Shown here piece by piece: positions 52,749 through 62,030 of a DNA stretch of 64,000 nucleotides. The notes beneath the pieces are model-generated. The model worked only from the letters and a program-made list of their open reading frames with translations. It had not been told where the DNA came from and searched no databases. Location of the stretch: positions 186,001 to 250,000 of the forward strand of contig CAVOXT010000001.1 of NCBI GenBank assembly GCA_963700495.1, given 5' to 3'. The position numbers were made by a program, and so were the translations under genes. Every line of letters begins with the position of its first letter. Position 1 is the first letter of the stretch. This DNA is from JACCTU01 sp963700495. GTDB lineage: Bacteria > Actinomycetota > Thermoleophilia > Gaiellales > Gaiellaceae.

Positions 52749-55345
52749 ACCGTTCGGTCCGCGGCGAGAATTGCTTGTGTGCGGGATCGCACACCGAGTT
52801 TCACAAAGATGTGTCGCAGATGAGCCTTGACGGTCACCTCGCTGATAAAGAGCGCTCGGCCGATCTCACGATTGGACAGACCTGTGAGCAAGAGTTCGTA
52901 GACTTCCTGCTCTCGGGTCGATAGCTTCGATCGCTGCCGGTGAGTCGCCGCTTCCTCTTCTGCGACTGCGATTGCGGCGAGGAGCTTCCTCACGGAAGGA
53001 TCCTCTGTTTCTTCAACAAGCCGTTTGAGTTCGGGCTGCGCTCGAAACACAAGCAAGGCCGCATCACGTAGGCCGGTTGTCTCAGCGGCCTGTGCGGCGC
53101 GCATCACTGGTTCGAGCTGATCGTGACGTGCGCCCACCACGGCCTCCGCGAACTGGGATACCACCCCTGCCTCGATCGTTGGTGTGAGCTCACGCGCTCG
53201 TTGACAGAGATTCGTCGCGGATGTCTCGTCCGCTTGGATGGCCCTGACGAGTGCGCGGTAAGCGAAGATTTCTGCCTGGGTCGCTCCGTCTGGAGTCTGC
53301 CGAATCCGATTCAAGAGTTCGTCCGCGGCTTCTGGGAGACCGCAGACGATCTGAAGACGAGCCGATTGAATCGCTTGGTTCGCGGCGTCGTGAGCGTCCA
53401 GCGGGCTGTCTTCCAGGATCTTCGATAACTCCCGCTTCGCCGCTGCGAAGTGCCCGAGCCCGATGAGGGATATTGCCCGAGAAATCCGGAGCTGCGTGAC
53501 CGCGAAGTCTAGGCTCGCGCGCCTGACCTCCTGGTCGGCGAGCGCGAGGCTCTTCAGAGCTTCCTCGTGGCGGGCCGCGAACCCCTGAGCTCCTGCGAGT
53601 GAGGCGTAGAAAGAGGAGCGGATCATGGGGTCAGCGACTTGATCGACCAGTGAGGCCAATGGGAGAGCGTCTTCCAGGGCCTGGAGGATGCCGCCAAGCC
53701 TTCCGGCAAGAATGAGCCTGCCAGCGGTGAGGCGAACCTCATCCGCCAGCGTCATTTCTGCTGCACTCTCAAAGTCCTCAAGGCGGGATCGGGCTGCCTC
53801 GAAGTCCTGCGACGAGACTGCGAGGAACTCGGCCCACAGTGCATTGCGCCGGTCAGCAACGGACTGAGCGAACCTGAGTGCACGTGCCGCTAACGCGCTC
53901 GCTTCCGGATCATTGGTGAAGTACGAAGCGCGGGCGGCAATGATTAAGGCCCGAGTCGAAACTCGCTGGTCGGACGGAACCGACTCGTGCGCTCGGAGTG
54001 CATGCAGACGCGCCAGAGCGAAGTCGCCTCGCCGGAAGCTGCACTCGGCCCGGGCTAGTTGGATCACGGGGAGGCCCTCATCAGACGGCAGGACGCTGTC
54101 CAGCCAATTCTCGATCGTCACCCACCGGCCGGCACGCAGCAACGACTCGAGCGCACCCTCGAGAATCTCAGGAACCATGCTGTTCAGCTTGTGGCCTTCA
54201 GCTACTGAAAACGCCTCGTCCCACGCACTCTGAGCCCAGTACTGATGGACGAGTTGCTCGGCGAGCAAGCTAAGTCCAGCTGAGTCCTCTTCGCGGAACT
54301 TCTGGAGAAGAAAGTGGCGAAGTAGAGGGTGAACATCGAACTCGTCTTGGAACGTTTGTGTCAGCAAACCCATCCTTGAGAGCTCGAGGGCGTGCGCATG
54401 CGCGTCGAGGCCGAACACGTTGCGAAGGACGGAAAGGTCGATACGAGGCGCGAGCGCGAGACGGGTGAGCAACTCTTGGTGCTCCGTCCCAAGAGAGCGA
54501 TAGACCTCCGTCGCAACAAAGTCATAGATCGTGCTTGTCACGACGTCGTCGGGCAGCGCGAGCCGCGACGCAGTCGCTGCCAGGCCTATTACGGCTGGCC
54601 ACCCCTCGGCTATCGAGACCAAACCGTGGACCACATGAGATCGCTCGGCTGCCAAGACCTGTCGGGCTTCGTCGGAGTCCATTGCCAGAACCGTCCGACC
54701 AAGCTCGACGACTTCGCCGTAGAGGACCCTCCTTGCCGTCACCCAGGTTGGCCGCGCGCGGCTGGCGATCAGAACATGAAATGCTCCGGAGTCTGCGATC
54801 GATTGGACGAATTTCTCGGCTACCAATGTGCCGAGAATCAACTGGTAGTCATCAATGACTAGGCAGACATCGTTCCGATCGGGGCGCTGACGTGCAAACG
54901 GAACTGCCAATTCCTCGGCGTCAAGAAGCTGAGGCGTCGACTGCGGCAACCGCCTGGTGATCTCCTCGCTGATGCCGGGCAGGAACGGCTCCACGATCGC
55001 ACCCATCTCGATCGAAAGGGCGGCGAGATCAGTAGACGCCGATCGGCATCGATACCAGCCAACGCGATCAAACCTGGAGGCCGACCACTCTTCGGCGAAC
55101 ATCGTCTTCCCGTAGCCAGCCGGTGCGATCAGCAGCACGATGCTCGCGTCAGCATCTTCTACTAGCCTCGCCAAGCGGGGACGCCGGATCGCGTGCCGAC
55201 GCTTGCTTTGACCCTTACTTCTTGCGCCCTCGTCTATCGCCGGTCGGCTCCGTTGAGATTCCCACCTCGACCTTAGCGCGTGGCCGCGCGGTTTGTCACT
55301 TGTCGATTTAGGTGGTGCCCGCGACCCGGCCGTGGTCGCGGACAC
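52745..55345 (-). CDS. LAL/MalT-type LuxR regulator with ATPase domain
   Basis: 866 residues. The NTPase domain begins about residue 50 (RRPRLARLVEDADASIVLLI, Walker A APAGYGKTMFAEEW, Walker B VCLVIDDYQLI). A long helical TPR-like middle (residues 380-790) follows, and the C-terminal LuxR HTH is LSTREQEVYELLLTGLSNRE followed by IGRALFISEVTVKAHLRHIF. These STAND-type regulators bind ATP and a small inducer. Codon composition is less GC-rich than most genes here, suggesting a different origin. GTG 55345 is uncertain; the first 45 residues are poorly conserved in type. It follows another LuxR gene by seven bases. Confidence 0.9.
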   Translation of the reverse strand: MSATTAGSRAPPKSTSDKPRGHALRSRWESQRSRPAIDEGARSKGQSKRRHAIRRPRLARLVEDADASIVLLIAPAGYGKTMFAEEWSASRFDRVGWYRCRSASTDLAALSIEMGAIVEPFLPGISEEITRRLPQSTPQLLDAEELAVPFARQRPDRNDVCLVIDDYQLILGTLVAEKFVQSIADSGAFHVLIASRARPTWVTARRVLYGEVVELGRTVLAMDSDEARQVLAAERSHVVHGLVSIAEGWPAVIGLAATASRLALPDDVVTSTIYDFVATEVYRSLGTEHQELLTRLALAPRIDLSVLRNVFGLDAHAHALELSRMGLLTQTFQDEFDVHPLLRHFLLQKFREEDSAGLSLLAEQLVHQYWAQSAWDEAFSVAEGHKLNSMVPEILEGALESLLRAGRWVTIENWLDSVLPSDEGLPVIQLARAECSFRRGDFALARLHALRAHESVPSDQRVSTRALIIAARASYFTNDPEASALAARALRFAQSVADRRNALWAEFLAVSSQDFEAARSRLEDFESAAEMTLADEVRLTAGRLILAGRLGGILQALEDALPLASLVDQVADPMIRSSFYASLAGAQGFAARHEEALKSLALADQEVRRASLDFAVTQLRISRAISLIGLGHFAAAKRELSKILEDSPLDAHDAANQAIQSARLQIVCGLPEAADELLNRIRQTPDGATQAEIFAYRALVRAIQADETSATNLCQRARELTPTIEAGVVSQFAEAVVGARHDQLEPVMRAAQAAETTGLRDAALLVFRAQPELKRLVEETEDPSVRKLLAAIAVAEEEAATHRQRSKLSTREQEVYELLLTGLSNREIGRALFISEVTVKAHLRHIFVKLGVRSRTQAILAADRTV

Positions 55346-55352
55346 CGTGCCG

Positions 55353-55616
55353 TCAGCCCCCGGCGCTGACGTCGGCGCCGAGGTCTTTTGCGAGCGGGTC
55401 GTCGCCCGTTAGGGCGCGATACGCGGCGGGGATTTGGCGCCGGCGCGGTACTCCGAGCTTCTGTCGGAGGACGTCACAGTGCGCCTTCGCCGTGCGAGGG
55501 GAGATGCCCAGCCGCGCGCCGACCTCGTCGTTCGAGCAGCCCGCCGCGATCAGAGCGACGACTTGTCGCTGGCGATCGGTCAAGCCGATGGGCTGGTCGT
55601 TGAGGACTGGCGACAT
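55353..55616 (-). CDS. Small LuxR-type HTH protein
   Basis: 87 residues, mostly one LuxR HTH: IGLTDRQRQVVALIAAGCSN then DEVGARLGISPRTAKAHCDV. No receiver or sensor domain. Seven bases upstream of the LAL gene and in the same direction, so the two may be one transcript. A C-terminal tail ends in DVSAGG. It could also be the surviving end of a larger regulator. Confidence 0.75.
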   Translation of the reverse strand: MSPVLNDQPIGLTDRQRQVVALIAAGCSNDEVGARLGISPRTAKAHCDVLRQKLGVPRRRQIPAAYRALTGDDPLAKDLGADVSAGG

Positions 55617-55652
55617 GGCCGGAGCGTGTCACCTGTCCGGCGGCGCGACCAT

Positions 55653-56382
55653 TGTCCAAAGGGCGTATTTCGGTCGATTACGCCTACGGCGCGCCCGGGC
55701 GAATCAGATCCGGGCGAGCGCGCGGCCCACGAAGGCCGCCTCGTGACCGCGGGCGTTGGCCTCCCGCGCTTCCCGGGCGTCGAGCGCCCCGATGCGCAGC
55801 AGCAGCTCGAACTCGTCGCGAAGGTGTGTGCGCATCATCTCCGGGCCGTCGGTGGCGATCGTGAACGCCACCCCGTTCTCGACGAAGCGGCGGAACGTCT
55901 CGCGGACCGCGTCCTCGTCGGGCAGGGCCTTCGTGAGCAGGTTCGACGTGGGGCAGATCTCGAGCACGATCTCCCGCTCGCGGAGCGCAGTCATCAGCTC
56001 GGGATCGCCGGCGGCGAGGATGCCGTGGCCGATTCGGTCCGGTCGGAGCGCCTCGACCACTTCGGCGATCTCCTCGCGTCCGAACTCGCCGCCTTCCTCC
56101 CCGACGTGGATCGTCACGCCGAGCCCGGCGTCGCGCGCCGTCTCGACCATCGGCGCCAGCTGCGTGTAGTCGTAGCGCCCGCCGCCGGGGCGAGGGCCGG
56201 CGATGTCGACCCCGACGATCCCTCGCGGGGCCCAACGGATCGCCTTCTCGACGACGATCTCGTTCAGGCGCGCGTCGAACGTCCGGTCCATCATCAGGAT
56301 CAGCCCGGCGCGCACCTGTGGGTACTCGAGCGACGCGAGGTCGAGGCCACGGATCGCGGCGAGGATGATGATCGAGATCGCG
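55653..56382 (-). repeat. Duplicated adenosine deaminase segment, truncated copy
   Basis: About 730 bases are repeated at 59660-60392 in the same orientation, with roughly ten mismatches and small indels near both ends. The left edge is GTCCAAAGGGCGTATTTCG; the right edge lies near TCGAGATCGCG. Confidence 0.9.
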
Positions 56383-56402
56383 AGCGCTGCAGCGTCCGTC
56401 AT
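55704..56402 (-). pseudogene. Truncated adenosine deaminase
   Basis: The sequence from ILAAIRGLDLASLEYPQVRA to the end VGRALARI matches residues 117-336 of the intact gene at 59712-60722 almost exactly. The first 116 residues, including the zinc ligands His10 and His12, are missing, and 15 unrelated residues (MTDAAALAISI) precede the match. Without the HxH motif it cannot bind the catalytic zinc, so it is a remnant of a duplication rather than a working enzyme. The remaining frame is fully open, so the event may be recent. Confidence 0.85.
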
Positions 56403-56781
56403 GTAGACCTGCGCCGCCTCAGCAGATCAGTCACGTCACCGTGCCCGAGCCTCCGCCGCCGCTGACACGTGGCGGCCAGAGGTCCACGATCCATGGCGAA
56501 CTGAGATTGATCCGCCGCGCCTGAGCGGCGTGCGTTCGAGCAGAGACCCGGAAGGTGAATGCCAGCGGTAGCAGCGCCGTGTCGAGGCAAGGGGACGACG
56601 TGTGATTGCGTCTGCTGTCGCCGATCTAGGAGGCGGTAGTTCGGCACCGACCAGTCACAGCTACGCGCCGTACTGCGCTCGGACGTGGCGCCCGCAGGTT
56701 GGCCGCATCGAACCTCCTCCATTGGTCTCCAAGGGTTCACTGACGCGGGCGCCGCGCCGGCGGGCCTGGACGACGCTGCGC
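56403..56781. other. Intergenic region
   Basis: No coding signal that I trust. It lies between the truncated deaminase and the PD40 gene. A CCATGGCGAACTGA string near 56493 faintly resembles TCATGGCGAGCTGA near 59603, just outside the second deaminase copy; too short to interpret. Confidence 0.4.
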
Positions 56782-57759
56782 CTACCGCCGTGGGAGTGGC
56801 TGCCAGCTCGGAGCTTCCTCAGGGCCCGGGAGCTTTGTGAGCCGCAGGATCCCGCTCCCGTTCACGTTGATGACGAAGATCTCGCTATTCGTCCGTGTGA
56901 CCGCACGCACGAACGCGATCATCTTCCCGTCTGGCGACCACGCTGGCGAGTGCCCGTTCCGGACGAGGAGCCGCCGACCTGTTCCGTTCGCTCGCGCCAC
57001 GTAGATCGCCGACCGTTCCGGTTTCCCCGCCCCGGTATCCGTGTCGAAAGCGATCCACCCCCCGCCGGGCGACCACGAGGGGTTGTCGACAGCGTTCATC
57101 GACGACCAGTCCCGGGCGAACCGGCGGTCCGCGACGTTGAACAGCGCGATGCCGAAGTTCCCGCCGAACTCGTACGCCATCGCGATGAGCCTTCCGTTTG
57201 GCGACCAGTCCGGCGAGAACATCCCCGGACTTCCGGCACCCTCGTCCTCGTAGATCCTTTCCTGCTGCCGGGTTCGCAGATCAAAGATCGAAACCCAAAT
57301 CCCCTCACCGGTCATCCCCACAAGCCGCTGCCCGTCCGGAGCCCACGACGGGCCATAAACAGGCACCGGAACGAGCACCGGCGCGCCGGGCAGGCGCCTG
57401 AACCCTTCCCCCGTGTTCAGGGCGAGTTGGCGCCCGTCGGGCGACCACGCCGGCGAGGCTGCGCGGCGAGCGATTCGCCGCAGCGAACCCCCGCGAGCAC
57501 CGACGACGTACACGTCTCCCCACTCGCCGTTCCTCTCGGCTTGAACGCTTCGGTGGTAAAACGCGATCGCACCGTTCCGGCCCGGGGATGCTTGCAGAGT
57601 GACGCCAACGTGCTGGCCCGCCGAACCGGCCCCAGCACCGAAAGCCGCACCGGCCGCAAGCAGCATGGCAGCCAACGCCGCCACCTCGCGGCTGCGACCT
57701 AGAGCCCGTCGGCGTCGGATCATGACGTTCACGGTGAAACGCCGTCGCGGTCGAGGCAT
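56782..57759 (-). CDS. Exported PD40/TolB-like beta-propeller protein
   Basis: About 325 residues from ATG 57759. A twin-basic start (MPRPRRRFTVNVMIRRRRAL) precedes a hydrophobic signal segment (EVAALAAMLLAAGAAFGAGA). The mature part has at least five PD40 repeats with the motif PxWSPDGxxIA: ASPAWSPDGRQLALNTGEG, GPSWAPDGQRLVGMTGEG, FSPDWSPNGRLIAMAYEFG, NPSWSPGGGWIAFDTDTG, HSPAWSPDGKMIAFVRAVT. Such six- or seven-bladed propellers bind protein or peptide partners. The start ATG 57723 is an alternative. Function unknown. Located between the two deaminase copies. Confidence 0.82.
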   Translation of the reverse strand: MPRPRRRFTVNVMIRRRRALGRSREVAALAAMLLAAGAAFGAGAGSAGQHVGVTLQASPGRNGAIAFYHRSVQAERNGEWGDVYVVGARGGSLRRIARRAASPAWSPDGRQLALNTGEGFRRLPGAPVLVPVPVYGPSWAPDGQRLVGMTGEGIWVSIFDLRTRQQERIYEDEGAGSPGMFSPDWSPNGRLIAMAYEFGGNFGIALFNVADRRFARDWSSMNAVDNPSWSPGGGWIAFDTDTGAGKPERSAIYVARANGTGRRLLVRNGHSPAWSPDGKMIAFVRAVTRTNSEIFVINVNGSGILRLTKLPGPEEAPSWQPLPRR

Positions 57760-57955
57760 CGGCGTGCGCACCGATCCCGATTGCTCGGAACTACCAACTG
57801 TCAAAGACGCTCGCGTGCTAACCAGGATCCCGTGCTTCGGCTCTCTGGGGCGTCGTCGAGGGCATTCATACGATGTTCGCCCGGGCCAGCCGAATCGGGG
57901 TGGGCGGCCAGGGCCGCGGGGAGAGCTAAGACTCCCCCGCGTATGATCCAAGTCG

Positions 57956-59242
57956 CTACAAAGACGCCGGGATCGGCTGGCTCGCTTCGGCGGGCTGCTT
58001 CGAGGTCAGAGAGAGCTCTTCGATCTGCTGCTCATACGAGTCGCTCTGGTCCCGGAGCCGGGTAAGGAGCAGTCGCGGTGTCAAGCCGAAGATCGCAGCG
58101 ACAACGAGCCCGGTCGGGTTAGAACCCAGGTTGAAGATTTCGTCGAATGCGGGAGTCGCTGCCCCGCCGTTCGTTGCGACGCTGCCGGCGATTAGGAAAC
58201 TGCCGGCGTAGTTCGTCAAGACGACTCCGGCGAGAGCCGCGATCCCTGACGCCACCGGCGTTACGAGCAGCCGCATTTGAGCGAGGCCGTAGTCAAACAC
58301 GCCGATGTTTCGGGTGGTGCTGGCGAGGTGCAGCGCGTTGAAGACGCCTACGACAGCCCCGACAAGGAAGAACGTTACGGCCGCCGTGAGCGTCTTCTCG
58401 GTCACATCTGCCAGAACCGCCAGAGCGAGGATCGCATAGGTGAGCGAGATTGCGAGTACCAGCGCCATGAAGAGCTGATTGCGCTTCTTGACGATCTTGT
58501 CCCAGGCTTCGTTCTTCGCCCTGTGGATCAGGAAGGCGCTCTCGCGTACGAGCGCCCGTGCCCAGTCGTGGTTCAACCTGGTCAGCAATTCTCGATGCTC
58601 GACTTCTCGATCTCCGCTGCGGTTGGCTCGGCCGTCGATTCCGAGGAGCGCCTTGAGTTGGGTTGTCAGCTCGGCGGCCTCGGCCGACGACCGTGTGCCT
58701 GCAAGCCGATCGAGATTGGTCACTGCGGTCGCGTACACGACCGAGACCGGCTCGACCGCGAGGAGCTTGTCCTCTGCCTGATGCAATGTGCTCCAGGCGT
58801 TTATGTAGCCGTGGCCGACGAGCCACCGATATCCGGAGCGGGAACGGCCGCCGCGATGGATCCCGAGTTCCTCATTCAACGTACCTAGCAATTCGTCCGC
58901 CTCGTGGATCGCCTCCTTACCCGGCGTCCTCGTTGCCTCGTCGGTTGCCTGTACGTCGACGAGCCGTGCTTTGAGCGCGACGACGCGCGCCCGCAACTCT
59001 TCGTACGTTTCCGAACTCGCGCTCTCGACATCGGTGACCTCCGGGCCAAAGAGCAATGCTGCAATCATCCACACGACCAAGCCCAGCCCGAGCCCAATCG
59101 CGAGTTGGAGCCCACGGTTCCCCGCGTCTGGCCAGTTCGCGAGACAAAGCACCACCGTCGCCGTCGCGGCGGCAGCTGGCACAATCGGGAGCAAAGCCCC
59201 AAGCGAGAGTCGCGATGCGGACCACACCTTGGTGATCGTCAT
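57956..59242 (-). CDS. Multi-helix membrane protein with coiled-coil middle, function unknown
   Basis: 428 residues. Two membrane helices (about residues 15-35 and 46-66), then a soluble helical region of 190 residues with coiled-coil character (SSETYEELRARVVALKARLV; AEAAELTTQLKALLGI), then four or five membrane helices between residues 265 and 390 (FMALVLAISLTYAILALAVL; TAAVTFFLVGAVVGVFNALH) and a charged C-terminal tail. A GSNPTGLVVAAIFGLTPRLL segment near the end is the only glycine-rich turn. I do not recognise the family. It starts with ATG 59242. Confidence 0.7.
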   Translation of the reverse strand: MTITKVWSASRLSLGALLPIVPAAAATATVVLCLANWPDAGNRGLQLAIGLGLGLVVWMIAALLFGPEVTDVESASSETYEELRARVVALKARLVDVQATDEATRTPGKEAIHEADELLGTLNEELGIHRGGRSRSGYRWLVGHGYINAWSTLHQAEDKLLAVEPVSVVYATAVTNLDRLAGTRSSAEAAELTTQLKALLGIDGRANRSGDREVEHRELLTRLNHDWARALVRESAFLIHRAKNEAWDKIVKKRNQLFMALVLAISLTYAILALAVLADVTEKTLTAAVTFFLVGAVVGVFNALHLASTTRNIGVFDYGLAQMRLLVTPVASGIAALAGVVLTNYAGSFLIAGSVATNGGAATPAFDEIFNLGSNPTGLVVAAIFGLTPRLLLTRLRDQSDSYEQQIEELSLTSKQPAEASQPIPASL

Positions 59243-59659
59243 GGCCGACCACCTCCCTCAATCGGAAACATGACGTCCGCAAGCTAAGGCGCGCATCCGC
59301 GAGACCGCTGACCCGCGGATCGGGTTTTCCACACACCGCCAGATCCCCGGTTCTCTGGACCTGAGATGGCAAGATCGCCATCACTAGGGGACGCCAGATT
59401 GTCGAGGCGTTCGATGTTCCAAATACGGCTCTGCGTTGTGTACCGCGTGCCGCGGCCCTACTTCATCAGCTCCATCGATCGGCGCTAGGCAACGAGCTCA
59501 ACGTGCAGTTCGTGCCCACGCCTCTGATCGGTGGGTTTCTTGCGACCCGACAGAGCAAAGCCGGCGGCTACCGCCGACCCACTCCGTTCGACCACGGAAT
59601 CTCATGGCGAGCTGAAGCCGGAAGAGCCTGCAAACAGGAAGTTTCTGATGTACGCGCTG
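59243..59659. other. Intergenic region
   Basis: Nothing I can name. A CCCGCGGATCGGG palindrome stands at 59312, and tiny open frames are not supported. Confidence 0.4.
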
Positions 59660-60392
59660 TGTCCAAAGGGCGTATTTCGTTGGATTTACGCCTACGGCGC
59701 GCCCGGGCGAATCAGATCCGGGCGAGCGCGCGGCCCACGAAGGCCGCCTCGTGACCGCGGGCGTTGGCCTCCCGCGCTTCCCGGGCGTCGAGCGCCCCGA
59801 TGCGCAGCAGCAGCTCGAACTCGTCGCGAAGGTGTGTGCGCATCATCTCCGGGCCGTCGGTGGCGATCGTGAACGCCACCCCGTTCTCGACGAAGCGGCG
59901 GAACGTCTCGCGGACCGCGTCCTCGTCGGGCAGGGCCTTCGTGAGCAGGTTCGACGTGGGGCAGATCTCGAGCACGATCTCCCGCTCGCGGAGCGCAGTC
60001 ATCAGCTCGGGATCGCCGGCGGCGAGGATGCCGTGGCCGATTCGGTCCGGTCGGAGCGCCTCGACCACCTCGGCGATCTCCTCGCGTCCGAACTCGCCGC
60101 CTTCCTCTCCGACGTGGATCGTCACGCCGAGCCCGGCGTCGCGCGCCGTCTCGACCATCGGCGCCAACTGCGTGTAGTCGTAGCGCCCGCCGCCCGGGCG
60201 AGGGCCGGCGATGTCGACCCCGACGATCCCTCGCGGCGCCCAGCGGATCGCCTTCTCGACGACGATCTCGTTCAGGCGCGCGTCGAACGTCCGGTCCATC
60301 ATCAGGATCAGCCCGGCGCGCACCTGTGGGTACTCGAGCGAGGCGAGGTCGAGGCCCCGGATCGCGGCGAGGATGATGTGGTCGAGATCGCG
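59660..60392 (-). repeat. Duplicated adenosine deaminase segment, copy within the intact gene
   Basis: Counterpart of 55653-56382; positions correspond with an offset of about 4008 bases. Confidence 0.9.
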
Positions 60393-60722
60393 CTCGCCGC
60401 CACGGTTCCGCTTCATCGGGTTGAAGCGCAGCTCGAGCGTCGTGATCTGCTGCGAGCGGTAGGCGCCGCCGATGGCTGCGTGCACCGAGCGCTCGACCGC
60501 GAACGGCGACGACTGAATCAGCTCCGTCCAGTGGTAGATCTGGTCGAGTGCGTCGAGGTTCGCCACGCCGCGAGGGTCGCTGACGGTCACGAGCCGCTCG
60601 AACTCCCAGTAGTCCTTGACCGGCAGGGCGATCCCCTGCTCGTGGGCGAGGCTCCAGAGGATGTCCGAGGCCACGGAGCCGCCGAGGTGCGTGTGGAGCT
60701 CGGCGAGTCCCCCGTCGAACAC
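59712..60722 (-). CDS. add: Adenosine deaminase
   Basis: 336 residues from GTG 60722. Zinc ligands are His10 and His12 in ELHTHLGGS, His203 in VTIHVGEEGG (with catalytic Glu206) and Asp289 in FTIATDGPEMM; His230 in DRIGHGIL completes the active site. It converts adenosine to inosine in purine salvage, though some relatives act on adenine or other aminated purines. LCPTSN-type motif is present as EICPTSNLLTK. The 3' two-thirds has a truncated duplicate about 4 kb away. Divergent from the PimA-like gene. Confidence 0.92.
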   Translation of the reverse strand: MFDGGLAELHTHLGGSVASDILWSLAHEQGIALPVKDYWEFERLVTVSDPRGVANLDALDQIYHWTELIQSSPFAVERSVHAAIGGAYRSQQITTLELRFNPMKRNRGGERDLDHIILAAIRGLDLASLEYPQVRAGLILMMDRTFDARLNEIVVEKAIRWAPRGIVGVDIAGPRPGGGRYDYTQLAPMVETARDAGLGVTIHVGEEGGEFGREEIAEVVEALRPDRIGHGILAAGDPELMTALREREIVLEICPTSNLLTKALPDEDAVRETFRRFVENGVAFTIATDGPEMMRTHLRDEFELLLRIGALDAREAREANARGHEAAFVGRALARI

Positions 60723-60792
60723 AGCCCGAGTCTACGCGGGCAAAGACCATGCGAACGGCCAGGTGCTCCGGTGAGACAATCGGGGTCGGCGT

Positions 60793-60829
60793 GGCGGCGC
60801 CTCGGGGGACTGACGCTTGGGGCGCCGCC
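60793..60829. other. GC-rich inverted repeat
   Basis: GGCGGCGCC (60793-60801) pairs with GGCGCCGCC (60821-60829), loop of 19 bases, then GCCCTTTCT. It lies between two divergent genes, where a terminator is not expected. Confidence 0.45.
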
Positions 60830-60884
60830 GCCCTTTCTCCAGAATGGCTCCATCGGGCTCTGACGGCCGCTCTATGCTGGCCAC

Positions 60885-62030
60885 GTGAAGGTCGGAATCG
60901 TCGTTCCGTACTCCTGGTCGTTCTGGGGCGCGGTGGTGGAGCATGCTGAGCTCCAGGCGCAGGCGCTTCGGGAGCTCGGGTTCGACGTCCGCACGATCAT
61001 GGCCAACGACCCACCCGGCAGCTTTACGCGCGCGCTGCATCCCCGTCTCGGCCGGCACGGTAACCCTCCGCCGGACGTGATCCCGGTCGGCCGCTCGGTG
61101 ATCGTGCCGGCGAACGGCTCGCTCCCGAACCTCGCCCTGAGCCCGCGAACCGTGTTCAGGATCAAGCGGGTGCTCGAGCGCGAGCGTTTTGACGTTCTCC
61201 ACCTGCACGAGCCGATGACGCCCGCGATCTGCGTCGTGGTGGCCTCGTTGGCGCGCTGTCCGATGGTCGCGACCTTCCATGCCTCGGGCAACCTCGGCTG
61301 GATGCGCGGGGCCGTGCATTTCTGGGGCTTCCTGATGGACCGGCTGGACCATCGGATCGCGGTCTCCGAGCAGGCGCGCGACTCCGCCGCGCGCTGGCTG
61401 CCCGGCGCATACGACATCGTCCCGAACGGCGTCCTGATTCCGCCGGACGCTGACCCGGCGGACCGAGAGAACCACGTCGCGTTCGTCGGCCGGCACGAGC
61501 CCCGCAAGGGGCTGCAGGTGCTGCTGCGTGCATGGCCGGACGTTCACAGCTGCGACCGGCGCACGGCTGCGGTTGATCGGCGCCGATCCGCTCGCCGTCG
61601 GGCTGCTCCAGCGGCGGCTGCGCGTTCCGTCAGACGGGATCGACGTGCTCGGCTTCCTCAGCCAGGAGCAGCTGACGAGCGAGCTGCTCACGGCGAAGGC
61701 GCTCGCGGCGCCGTCGCTCGGCGGCGAGAGCTTCGGGATGGTCCTCACGCGCGCGTTCGCGTGCGCGCTGCCGGTCGTCGCCTCCGACATCTCCGGCTAT
61801 CGCGACGTGACGACGCGACGACACGAGCCTGACGCGTCCCGCCCGGCGATCCGACCGCGCTCGCACAAGCCCTCGTGGCGGTCCTCGAGGACGAGCCACG
61901 GCGGAGGGCGATGGGAGCCGCCGCCCGTGAGCTGGCCGAGGCGGAGTACTCGTGGGAGAGGGTCGGTCGGCGACTCGCGAGCATCTACGAGCTCGTGGCC
62001 GGCCGCACTCCGGTAGAGGTGCGGGCGTGA
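60885..62030 (+). CDS. PimA-like GT4 glycosyltransferase, frameshifted
   Basis: About 381 residues from GTG 60885. The N-terminus KVGIVVPYSWSFWGAVVEHA and the motifs FDVLHLHEPMTPAICVVVAS and ATFHASG match phosphatidyl-inositol mannosyltransferase PimA closely. The C-terminal half shows IVPNGVLIPPDADP, FVGRHEPRKGLQVLLRAWP and the EX7E region LGGESFGMVLTRAFACALPV. Frame changes near 61540 and 61815 are needed; the protein then runs to ELAEAEYSWERVGRRLASIY. It would mannosylate a phosphoinositide on the inner leaflet, but a related lipid acceptor is equally possible. The TGA overlaps the next start. Confidence 0.88.
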
